From positions 1 to 33,813 of the forward strand of contig JALEHA010000097.1 of assembly GCA_022763315.1 (NCBI GenBank): DNA of 33,813 bases, given 5' to 3'. The number at the start of each line of letters is the position of its first letter. Within the stretch, counting starts at the first letter, position 1. The position numbers and the translations under genes were made by a program. The stretch comes from Algiphilus sp. (lineage in GTDB: Bacteria > Pseudomonadota > Gammaproteobacteria > Nevskiales > Nevskiaceae). A model generated the notes under the pieces. That model worked only from the letters and a program-made list of their open reading frames with translations. It made no database searches and was not told the DNA's origin. Positions 15,225 to 22,549 of the stretch are shown one piece after another.

Positions 15225-16339
15225 TCGATCGGCCTCCCGAGGTTGTCATCGACCGCAGGCTGCGGCCGGTCCAGCCCTTGGATGTTGCCGGCCTTCAGGC
15301 GGTAGACCCAGGTCAGCACCTCTGCCACAGCCGTAAACAGACCGGGTGGAATGCTTTGCTCGACCTCGGTGACGCGATACAGCGCACGCGCCAGTGGTGG
15401 TGCTTCCAGCACCGGTACGCTGTGCTCCTCGGCAATACGGCGAATATTGGCCGCCACCTCACCCAGGCCCTTGGCGACCACCTGAGGGGCGTCCATACGG
15501 GTGGCGTCATAGCGCAAGGCGACGGCCACGTGCACCGGGTTCACGACGACCACATCGGCCTCTGGCACGCGCTCCATCATGCGGCCGTTGGCGGCCTGCA
15601 TCTGCAGTTCGCGCTGGCGCTGCTTGATCTCCGGCTTGCCGTCGGTGTCCTTGGCTTCGCGCTTGACCTCTTCGCGCGTCATGCGCAGCTGCTTGGCGTG
15701 GTTGTAGAGCTGCCAGGGGGCGTCGATGGCACTGATGATCAGCAGTGCCAGCGCACCGGCAGCGAAGACCGCCATCAGAATCTCACCGGCGCGACCGAAG
15801 CCGGCGCCCGCCTCCATACGCGGCAGGCGCGAGATGTCATCGCGCAGCCACCAGATCACGGCGAAGCTGAGTCCCGCCACCAGCAGGAACTTGAGCAGGG
15901 TCTTGGACACCTCGACCCAGGCACTCACACCGAACAGGCGCCCCATGCCTTTGATGGGATCCAGCCGCTCCCCTTTGGGGACCAGCGCCTTGGCGCTGAG
16001 ATTCCATCCGCCCAGGACGAGGGTGCCGCCCACTCCGGCCACCAGCACGATGAAGAGCCAGGGCAGCAGAATCAGCGTGCCGTGCAGTCCCATGGCGTCC
16101 AAGCCGGCCTGCACATCATCATGACGCGCGCTGGCCTGATGGATGGCATGGGCGAACCAGCCCGAATAATGCGCAACGATCTCGCCACCGAAGAGCCACG
16201 CAGCGCCGACGCCTGCCATCGCGATCAGCGCGCCGGGCAGCTCGCGCGAACGCGCCAGCTGACCGTCCTCACGGGCCTGTTCAATGCGACGCGGGGTTGC
16301 CGGTTCGGTTTTTTCTTGACCGCTTTCGTTTTCGGCCAT
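15221..16339 (-). CDS. flhB: Flagellar export switch protein FlhB, with NPVH in place of NPTH
   Basis: The 372-residue protein starts with the standard EKTEPATPRRIEQAREDGQLARS. Four membrane segments lie between about residues 35 and 210, followed by the linker MTREEVKREAKDTDGKPEIKQ and the cytoplasmic autocleavage domain. The cleavage motif, nearly always NPTH, reads NPVH here (Asn267-Pro268-Val269-His270). The codons are AAC CCG GTG CAC, so Val is directly encoded. The surrounding residues (ADVVVVNP, HVAVALRYD) match the family. FlhB switches export from rod/hook to filament substrates after FliK senses hook length. A sigma-54 promoter lies about 37-53 bases upstream. It starts the flhB-to-parP run. 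Confidence 0.97.
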   Translation of the reverse strand: MAENESGQEKTEPATPRRIEQAREDGQLARSRELPGALIAMAGVGAAWLFGGEIVAHYSGWFAHAIHQASARHDDVQAGLDAMGLHGTLILLPWLFIVLVAGVGGTLVLGGWNLSAKALVPKGERLDPIKGMGRLFGVSAWVEVSKTLLKFLLVAGLSFAVIWWLRDDISRLPRMEAGAGFGRAGEILMAVFAAGALALLIISAIDAPWQLYNHAKQLRMTREEVKREAKDTDGKPEIKQRQRELQMQAANGRMMERVPEADVVVVNPVHVAVALRYDATRMDAPQVVAKGLGEVAANIRRIAEEHSVPVLEAPPLARALYRVTEVEQSIPPGLFTAVAEVLTWVYRLKAGNIQGLDRPQPAVDDNLGRPIE

Positions 16340-16595
16340 CAGCGCGGGCTATGAAGGTGAGCGACAACGCCTCCCTGCAAGCTCCCCGCCAGCGCGCCGT
16401 GCCTTGAGCCGCCTCCGGACGACCGGCCCGCTACCGCCGACGAGTGCGCACGCGCGCAAGGGCGCGTATTGATGGACCTGGCCGCGGGATGCGGTCTTCC
16501 CGCCTCACCGACTCCGCGCGACATACGCGCGGCGGTCAGCCCCAGCAGGAACGCAGCGCACTATCGGATGTCATCGGTGGGTGGCGCGCCACCTC
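16340..16595. other. Gap between the hybrid kinase gene and flhB
   Basis: These 256 bases lie between the end of the hybrid histidine kinase gene and the start of flhB, both on the minus strand. The flhB-proximal part holds the sigma-54 promoter described separately. The rest is GC-rich with several short inverted repeats of cgcg type but no coding region with family character, no T run and no RNA gene that I can recognise. FleQ-type enhancer binding sites would be expected here but cannot be picked out by eye. Confidence 0.5.
16376..16392 (-). promoter_or_regulatory. Sigma-54 (RpoN) promoter for flhB and downstream genes
   Basis: The minus strand reads CTGGCGGGGAGCTTGCA. Against the consensus YTGGCACGN4TTGCW only two bases differ, and the invariant GG (16390/16389) and GC (16378/16377) have the exact required 10-base separation. 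The predicted start is near 16365, about 26 bases before the flhB ATG. RpoN with the activator FleQ controls these genes in Pseudomonas and Xanthomonas, which agrees with this site. Confidence 0.75.
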
Positions 16596-19121
16596 TCACG
16601 TGATCCAACGCCCCAGGAGCTCGCATAGCTGGCTCTGGTCGTAGGGCTTTGCGAGCACGTCATCCATGCCTGCCGCCAGACAGTGTTCCCGGTCCTCCGC
16701 CATGGCGTTGGCCGTGACGGCGAGGATGGGCACGCGTGCACCATGCCGCAGCTGTCGCAACCGCCTGGCCGCCTCGAAGCCATCCATGACCGGCATGCGG
16801 CAGTCCATGAGAACGGCGTCGAAGCGCTCCCTGTCGGCAAGCTCCACGGCCTCGCGTCCATTGCCGACCACCGTGACTTCGCAGCCCAGCCGGGACAGCA
16901 GTTCCTTTGCGAGCAATTGATTGAAAGTCTGGTCCTCCGCCAGCAGGATGCGCCGTCCCTCAAAGCGCTGCCGCCTCGCGACGCCTTGGGTCACGATGGT
17001 CGCGGGATTCTCCACCGGCTTTAGTGGCAGGCGCACCCAGAAGATCGACCCTTCGCCTTCGGTACTGATCACGCCGACCTCGCCACCCATGAGCACGCAC
17101 AGCTGCTGCGTGATCCAAAGGCCAAGACCGGCACCACCGTGCTGCCGGGTCAAGGATTGATCGACCTGGGAAAACGGCTGAAACAAGGCGTTGCAGGAGG
17201 CCGCATCAATGCCCGGCCCGGTGTCGCGCACCCGTATCTCCACTTGGCTGCCGAGCTTCTCCACGAGCCCCGCAGTCAACCGAATCGAACCGCGCGCCGT
17301 GAACTTCACCGCGTTGGACAGCAGATTGACGATCACCTGCCGCACGCGATTGGGATCGCCCCATTGATGATCGGGTACCTCCCGATCCATTGCCCAGCTC
17401 AGTTCCACCCCTTTCGCCGCCGCCGAATCTTTGAACAGGCCGAAGGCCTCCTGCATGACCTCGCGCAGCGAGAAGGCGCACTCATTCAGACCCAGCCGGC
17501 CTTCCTCCAACTTGGCGGAATCCAGGATGTCATCGATGATGTTCAGCAGCGCCCTGCTGGAGACGTTTAACGCATCCAGGAATTTCTGATGGTGGCTGTC
17601 GAGCGGCGCCTTCTGCAGCACATCGGCCGCACCGATGATCACGTTCATCGGCGTCCGGATTTCGTGGCTCATCGACGCCAGAAAGCGTGATTTCGCTTGG
17701 CTTGCATTGCGAGCCGATTCTTCCGCGGCCTGGGCTTCGGCAAGGGCCTCCTTGACGCGCACATGGGCGTCGCGCAAGCGCCCTTCGTGCTGCCGCCTGA
17801 CCTCTGCACTGGCCAGCAAATTGCCGAAAAGGGTAAGCAGCTTGATTTCCCCCTCGTTCCACTGTCGCGGTTTCCGCACGGCGTCGAATCCCACAAACCC
17901 CAAGGCCTTGCGCTCGCGTGAAACCAGGGGGAAAGCGATGACGGACTGAATGCCTTGGCGCTGCAATATGTCGCGCATGGGGTCTTGCGCATTCAACCGG
18001 GAGACCTCCGGCACCTGTAAGACCTCGCCGGCAAGGTGCGCCTGCACCCACTCAGGAACGAGGTCGAGGGAGATATCCTGCAGATTCTGGATCTGAGGAT
18101 CGATCCCCGCCGCACACCATTCGTAGCTATTGCTGCAGGTGCCTTCCGCCCAGTCATAGTGAAAGACGTAGCACCGATCGGCACCGACGAATGCCCCAAC
18201 CTGCCGGATCGCCGCATTCAGACAGGTGTCGATGTGATCGATCTCCGTATTGAGCAGATCCAAGGAGACCTGCATCAACAAACTCTCCAATTGCGAGCGT
18301 CGCAGCAGCTCCTGGGTCTTGTTCTTCAGATCGGTAATGTCGTGGTTGATACCGACAAGGCGGATTGCATTCCCCGCCTCATCGCGCTCAACGCGCGCTA
18401 CACCCCGGATATGGCGGAGCTCGCCCGGATGCGTGTGGATGCGGTATTCCGTCTCGAAGCTATCGCCGGCTTTCAGCGCATGGCTGAAATCTTCCAGTGC
18501 CTGTTCCAGGTCTTCCGCCACCAAGCACTGCGCCCAATCGTCGAAACGGTTGCCGAACGCCGATTCCGGGACGTTGAATATCCTGTGGCTCCAGGCGTCC
18601 CATAGCAACGTACGGCTGCGGATATCCAATTCCCAGAGCCCGATTCCCGCCGCGCTCGCCGCCAGATCCCATCGTTGCTTCTGCCAATGCGCTGCTGGCG
18701 CAGGGTCGGCCTCGTCGATGGTGAGCACGAGGCGGTTGAAAATCGCCCGCAGGCTGGCATGCGCATCCTCCCCGATCTCCACGGACCCGACCAATGCCGC
18801 GCTGTAGCCTCCCTGGAGCGCCGTCCATGAATGCGCGGTGATGCCCGTCTGCGCGCGCGCTTCGCGGAAGCCCGACGCCTTCACCGAGAGGACGAAGCGG
18901 TCGATCCGCGCTTTCTTGTCGTCGTCAAGGCGCGGGTCGAAGGCGGTGTGCACCCCTGCATGCGCATCGTCTCGCGCTGGCGCACGAAGCAAAGCCGCAT
19001 CGAGTCCCAGCGCATCAACAAGCATCGACAGGAAGCTCGACAGCGATGCTGCACCTGCGGAGGCTTTGCCGACAGAGAGTGCGAGAATGAGGAGTTCAGA
19101 TGTGGTCACTTTTCGCGTCAT
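16596..19121 (-). CDS. Soluble hybrid sensor histidine kinase (PAS-GAF-HisKA-HATPase-REC)
   Basis: The protein has 841 residues from MTRKVTTSELLILAL and no clear membrane segment. Residues 1-140 are an unassigned, weakly GAF-like region. A PAS domain with a PAC end spans about 145-265 (WDLAASAAGIGLWELDI, GINHDITDLK), and a GAF domain spans about 275-437. A coiled coil leads to HisKA with His486 in SMSHEIRTPMN. The HATPase domain has its N box near Asn603, DTGPG at 633 and HGGAGLGLW at 661. A C-terminal receiver has Asp773 in MDCRMPVMDG and Lys825. It should sense a cytoplasmic signal and pass phosphate His-Asp to the Hpt protein encoded divergently. An upstream in-frame start at 19250 is less likely because the added 43 residues overlap the divergent promoter area and show no family character. 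Confidence 0.9.
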   Translation of the reverse strand: MTRKVTTSELLILALSVGKASAGAASLSSFLSMLVDALGLDAALLRAPARDDAHAGVHTAFDPRLDDDKKARIDRFVLSVKASGFREARAQTGITAHSWTALQGGYSAALVGSVEIGEDAHASLRAIFNRLVLTIDEADPAPAAHWQKQRWDLAASAAGIGLWELDIRSRTLLWDAWSHRIFNVPESAFGNRFDDWAQCLVAEDLEQALEDFSHALKAGDSFETEYRIHTHPGELRHIRGVARVERDEAGNAIRLVGINHDITDLKNKTQELLRRSQLESLLMQVSLDLLNTEIDHIDTCLNAAIRQVGAFVGADRCYVFHYDWAEGTCSNSYEWCAAGIDPQIQNLQDISLDLVPEWVQAHLAGEVLQVPEVSRLNAQDPMRDILQRQGIQSVIAFPLVSRERKALGFVGFDAVRKPRQWNEGEIKLLTLFGNLLASAEVRRQHEGRLRDAHVRVKEALAEAQAAEESARNASQAKSRFLASMSHEIRTPMNVIIGAADVLQKAPLDSHHQKFLDALNVSSRALLNIIDDILDSAKLEEGRLGLNECAFSLREVMQEAFGLFKDSAAAKGVELSWAMDREVPDHQWGDPNRVRQVIVNLLSNAVKFTARGSIRLTAGLVEKLGSQVEIRVRDTGPGIDAASCNALFQPFSQVDQSLTRQHGGAGLGLWITQQLCVLMGGEVGVISTEGEGSIFWVRLPLKPVENPATIVTQGVARRQRFEGRRILLAEDQTFNQLLAKELLSRLGCEVTVVGNGREAVELADRERFDAVLMDCRMPVMDGFEAARRLRQLRHGARVPILAVTANAMAEDREHCLAAGMDDVLAKPYDQSQLCELLGRWIT

Positions 19122-19286
19122 GGCGATGTCAGCCAGCGGTCTCAAGGAGAACGAACGGGTTACGAAATGGGTTGAAGATCCCGGCGAGGATCGTCGCAGA
19201 TGCGGCGCTACGTCGGATGCGGCACGCCACATCATCAATAGACAGTGCATTTACCCTATCGAGACGAAGCTAGCACGTCCCTGTAC
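19122..19286. promoter_or_regulatory. Divergent intergenic region between hybrid kinase and Hpt/EAL genes
   Basis: These 165 bases separate the start of the hybrid kinase (minus) from the start of the Hpt gene (plus) and must hold promoters for both if the starts are right. The central part (about 19235-19275) is clearly more AT-rich than its surroundings. I could not find a convincing -35/-10 pair or sigma-54 site on either strand. The arrangement suggests shared control of the relay. Confidence 0.45.
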
Positions 19287-19640
19287 ATGCCAGAACAGCA
19301 ACTCAGTCACAACACCATCAGCACATTGGCGCAGCATGTAGGCGACGACCACGCCCTATTGGTCGCTTTGGCGCAGGCGATGCTTGCCAGCATCGAAGGA
19401 TCTCTTGGTCCGCTCCAGGCCGCAGCGCGTGCCAACAACGCCAGTCTTATCGCATTGCACGCACATGCGTTGAAGGGAACCTGCGCCTACGCTGGGGACG
19501 CGGTGCTACTGGAGCAACTCGAGGCGCTCGGCAAGGATCAGAGCAGCGCGACTGTCGACACCGGTCAGGTTGAAGGCCGACTGCAGCGTCTGATGCGTGA
19601 TCTGCAACAATTCCTGGGTCAGCACCGTGCTGGACAATAA
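19287..19640 (+). CDS. Stand-alone Hpt phosphotransfer protein
   Basis: The protein has 117 residues from MPEQQLSHNTISTLAQHVGD and is a four-helix Hpt domain. The phosphorylated His is His60 in LHAHALKGTCAYAG, the HxLKG motif. Its place between a hybrid kinase ending in a receiver and a REC-EAL regulator is exactly what a His-Asp-His-Asp relay needs: it should take phosphate from the kinase receiver and give it to the REC-EAL protein. A GTG start at 19245 would add 14 residues (MHLPYRDEAS...) without family character. The stop at 19640 overlaps the next gene, so the two are translated together. This resembles the RocS-RocA-RocR arrangement of Pseudomonas in domain content, though close homology is not claimed. 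Confidence 0.9.
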   Translation: MPEQQLSHNTISTLAQHVGDDHALLVALAQAMLASIEGSLGPLQAAARANNASLIALHAHALKGTCAYAGDAVLLEQLEALGKDQSSATVDTGQVEGRLQRLMRDLQQFLGQHRAGQ

Positions 19641-20859
19641 GACGATCTTGGTGGTTGATGACGATGCTTTCCATCGGCTCATCATCACCGCAAAACTGCA
19701 TCGTCTCGGTCTCCGTGACGTCTGGCAGGCCGCCTCCAGCGCAGAAGCGTTGGCCATCACCAAGGCGCAGAGCCCGGACATCATCTTCTGCGATATCCGT
19801 ATGGAAGGGCAGGATGGCATGGACCTTCTGGCGGAAGTCGAGCAGGCACGTCCCGCCACACCGGTGGTGATTGTCTCGGGTCTCCCCCGCGACATGCTGA
19901 ACACCATCTCGAAGCTCATGGTCAGCCGTGGGGTCCGCCTCGTCGATACCCTGAAAAAGCCGTTGACGCCGCAGGCGCTGCGAGCGGCCATTGACAAGGC
20001 AGAGGGAAGCGGCCCCAGACCCGCGGCCGGAACCCGCGCGCGCCCGCTGTCTGCCGAGCAGATACGCGGGCTCCTCGACAAGAACGCCTTTGAGCCCTTC
20101 TTCGAGCCAAAGATCGATGCCCGAACTGGCGCGGTAAAGGGTTTCGAGCTTCTGGCGCGCGTGCGCGACGGCGAGCGGATCATTCCCCCTGCGCTCTTTA
20201 TCGATACGGCGGAGAAGTGCAACCTCATTCCGGAAATGACCCTCGCGCTGCTCGACCAAGCCTTTCAGAATTTTCCGGAATGGCTGGCGTACCAGCCAAA
20301 ACTCTGCCTGTCCTTCAATGCATCGGTGTATTCGCTGGCCGACGGCACACTGATCCCCGCCATCGTGCAGAAGGCGAATGACGCCAACATCCCCGTCGGA
20401 AACCTGATGTGCGAAGTAACAGAGAGCCAGCCATTAGGGCTGGAAACCAATGCGTGGGAGTCATTGATCCGGTTCCGGATGGCAAACGGCAAAGTGTCGA
20501 TTGATGATTTCGGTACCGGTCACTCTTCCATGCAGAATCTCGGCAAGCGTATCTTTGACGAACTCAAGATCGACCGCCAATTCAGCGAGAACTTGGCCAC
20601 AGACCCAGACAATCAATCCATCGTGGCGTCTTCCGTGCAGATTGCGCGCAAGTTCTCGCTGTCGGTCTGCGTCGAAGGGGTGGCCTCTCCGGAAATTTTT
20701 CGCACTGCCCACGCCCTCGGTGCGGATGCGTTTCAAGGGTGGCTCTTCGACCTGGCGATGCCGGCAGATCGCGTGCCCGCCTGCATGGAGAAATATGCGG
20801 ACGGCCAGATCGTCGCAGATCTGCTGGCATCCACAGGAACGGCGGTCGGCCCCGCCTAG
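19627..20859 (+). CDS. REC-EAL response regulator, probable c-di-GMP phosphodiesterase
   Basis: The protein has 410 residues from GTG at 19627. The receiver domain (about 5-125) has VVDDDAF, phospho-acceptor Asp56 in FCDIRMEGQDGM, and Lys111. The EAL domain begins near 155; its signature reads ELL (Glu174). The residues expected for metal and c-di-GMP binding in RocR-type enzymes are all present: Asn231 (SFNASV), Glu263 (CEVTES), Asp293-Asp294 (IDDFGTGHSS), Lys314 (LKIDRQF), Glu350 (CVEGVAS) and Gln370 (FQGW). It is therefore predicted to be active, hydrolysing c-di-GMP to pGpG under phosphorylation control. There is no GGDEF domain. It overlaps the Hpt gene by 14 bases. Another GTG at 19597 is possible; neither has a strong ribosome site. 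Confidence 0.92.
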   Translation: MLDNKTILVVDDDAFHRLIITAKLHRLGLRDVWQAASSAEALAITKAQSPDIIFCDIRMEGQDGMDLLAEVEQARPATPVVIVSGLPRDMLNTISKLMVSRGVRLVDTLKKPLTPQALRAAIDKAEGSGPRPAAGTRARPLSAEQIRGLLDKNAFEPFFEPKIDARTGAVKGFELLARVRDGERIIPPALFIDTAEKCNLIPEMTLALLDQAFQNFPEWLAYQPKLCLSFNASVYSLADGTLIPAIVQKANDANIPVGNLMCEVTESQPLGLETNAWESLIRFRMANGKVSIDDFGTGHSSMQNLGKRIFDELKIDRQFSENLATDPDNQSIVASSVQIARKFSLSVCVEGVASPEIFRTAHALGADAFQGWLFDLAMPADRVPACMEKYADGQIVADLLASTGTAVGPA

Positions 20860-20878
20860 CGCATTCTGCTGCTACGAC

Positions 20879-20893
20879 CCGCTGCGTCAGCGG
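20879..20893. terminator. Small hairpin between convergent genes
   Basis: A 6-bp perfect inverted repeat (CCGCTG with CAGCGG, 3-base loop) lies in the 42 bases between the convergent REC-EAL and acyl-CoA ligase genes. It could serve both directions, but there is no T run on either side, so termination efficiency is doubtful. Confidence 0.3.
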
Positions 20894-20901
20894 ATCGTCC
20901 C

Positions 20902-22434
20902 TCAGGCGGTCTGATGCGCCTCACGCAATTCGGTTTTCAGCACCTTGCCCGCCCCGCTTACCGGCAAGGGCTCCACCCGGAACGCGACACTATGCGGCAC
21001 CTTGTATCCGGCGATGAGGCCCCGGCAGTGCTGCTGGATCTCCTCGGCGGAGGCCTCGGCCCCCGATTTCAGAACCACCACCGCATGGACGCGCTCGCCC
21101 CACTGCGCGCAGGGCACACCGATGACGGCGGCCTCCTGCACTGCGGGGTGTTGATACAAGGCGCCTTCGACCTCCACGCTGAACACGTTCTCACCGCCGG
21201 TGATGATCATGTCCTTGACGCGATCAACCACGAAGATGAAGCCATCTTCATCCATAAAGCCCAGATCGCCGGTGTGCAGCCATCCGTCGCGCAGGGTGTC
21301 GGCCGTCTGCTCCGGCCGTTTCCAGTAGCCCTGCATGACATTGTTTCCGCGGGCGCATATCTCGCCGACAGTGCCACGAGCGACCTCCGCACCACACTCA
21401 TCCTTGATGACCGCCTCCACGCCGTAGGCTGGACGCCCGGCACTGGTCAGCTTGGGGCTGCCGGCGTAGTGCCATTCCGGCGGCAGAAAACTGATGATGG
21501 GCGCCGCCTCGGTCTGGCCATAGCCTTGGGTGAAGCGCGTGTTGGGCAGCGCTTCCATGGCGCGTAGCAGCAAGGCTTCCGGCATCGGCGAGGCACCGTA
21601 GAGCATGCGGCGCAGACTCGACAGATCGTGCAGCGCGAGACCACCGGACTGCAGCAGCAGATTGATCATGGTCGGCACCAGCGTGGTATGGGTCACGCCG
21701 GCGCGGGCAATCATGGCGAGCAGGGCTTCGACATCAAAGCGCGGAATGATGGCGTGCGTCCCACCCACCACGGTCACGCAATGGGTATTCGACATATCCG
21801 CGAGATGGAACATGGGCGCAGCATGCAAATAGACGGCTGAGGCGTCGTAATCGAGCGCCGGCAAACCATTGAGCGTGTTGAACATGAGGTTGTCGTGCGA
21901 CAACATCACGCCCTTGGGCTTCCCGGTGGTGCCACCGGTGTAAAACAAGCCGGCGAGCGCATCACCCCCGACTTCGGCATCCGCAATGCGCGCGTGCTCT
22001 GCGATCAGCGCCTCGTAGGCGTGACAGCTCTCCGGCAGGCCAGCATCGTCGGTATACACCACGTGCGCCAGCGAAGGTGCCGCCGCGCGCAGCGCAGGCA
22101 GCATGGGTGCAAAGGTCGCATCCACAAAGAGCACCCGTGCACCGGAATCCTCCAGGGTATAGGCGATCTCTCCCGGCGCGAGGCGGATATTGACCGGATT
22201 CGCGACCGCCCCCGCCCAGGCGACGGCGTAGATCACCTCCAGATAACGATCACTGTTCAGCGCCAGAATGCCGACGCGATCCCCCTCGGTGACACCCAGT
22301 GCGCGCAATCCGGCCGCCAGGCGCGCGACCCGCGCCTCCAGAGTCTCCCAGTTCTGTTCCCGGTCACCACATAGGGTGGCGCGCGTATGGGCCTGCGTCT
22401 GTACGGCCCGCCGCAGGGCCTGTGTGATTCGCAT
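20902..22434 (-). CDS. AMP-forming acyl-CoA synthetase (fatty acid-CoA ligase family)
   Basis: This 510-residue ANL-superfamily enzyme activates a carboxylic acid with ATP, then forms the CoA thioester. The P-loop-like A3 motif FYTGGTTGKPKGVMLSH is at about 164-180. YGQTEAAP (A5), the LHTGDLGFMDEDGFIFVVDRVKDM block (A7-A8) and the hinge ITGGENVFSVEVE are intact, and the C-terminal catalytic Lys is Lys497 in GAGKVLKTE. The chain length used cannot be told; medium to long fatty acids are likely. It lies 115 bases after the wax ester synthase/DGAT gene on the same strand, so it may supply acyl-CoA to that enzyme. A GAGGGAGA ribosome site precedes the ATG. It is not a flagellar gene. Confidence 0.92.
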   Translation of the reverse strand: MRITQALRRAVQTQAHTRATLCGDREQNWETLEARVARLAAGLRALGVTEGDRVGILALNSDRYLEVIYAVAWAGAVANPVNIRLAPGEIAYTLEDSGARVLFVDATFAPMLPALRAAAPSLAHVVYTDDAGLPESCHAYEALIAEHARIADAEVGGDALAGLFYTGGTTGKPKGVMLSHDNLMFNTLNGLPALDYDASAVYLHAAPMFHLADMSNTHCVTVVGGTHAIIPRFDVEALLAMIARAGVTHTTLVPTMINLLLQSGGLALHDLSSLRRMLYGASPMPEALLLRAMEALPNTRFTQGYGQTEAAPIISFLPPEWHYAGSPKLTSAGRPAYGVEAVIKDECGAEVARGTVGEICARGNNVMQGYWKRPEQTADTLRDGWLHTGDLGFMDEDGFIFVVDRVKDMIITGGENVFSVEVEGALYQHPAVQEAAVIGVPCAQWGERVHAVVVLKSGAEASAEEIQQHCRGLIAGYKVPHSVAFRVEPLPVSGAGKVLKTELREAHQTA

Positions 22435-22508
22435 GTCGGCTCGTCTCCCTCTTCTAGGGGCTTCTTGTGATCACGCCGGGCATGCCACCCCAGAACCTGC
22501 CCGGTCAG

Positions 22509-22525
22509 GCGCGGCACCGCCGCGC
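22509..22525 (-). terminator. GC hairpin after the wax ester synthase/DGAT gene
   Basis: A perfect 7-bp inverted repeat (22509-22515 with 22519-22525, 3-base loop) lies about 25 bases after the stop of the DGAT-family gene. It lacks a T run. It could be an attenuator between this gene and the acyl-CoA ligase or simply a GC-rich chance repeat. Confidence 0.25.
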
Positions 22526-22549
22526 TGCTGCCCGCTCCGCCGGAAGCGC

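Noticed and set aside
13716..15305. A 529-residue plus-strand open frame opposite flhA
   Set aside because: It is extremely rich in His, Gln and Asp and lies wholly against the conserved flhA gene, the mark of an antisense shadow.
19245..19286. Longer Hpt protein starting at GTG 19245
   Set aside because: The extra 14 residues show no family character and would intrude into the divergent regulatory region; ATG at 19287 fits the Hpt domain better.
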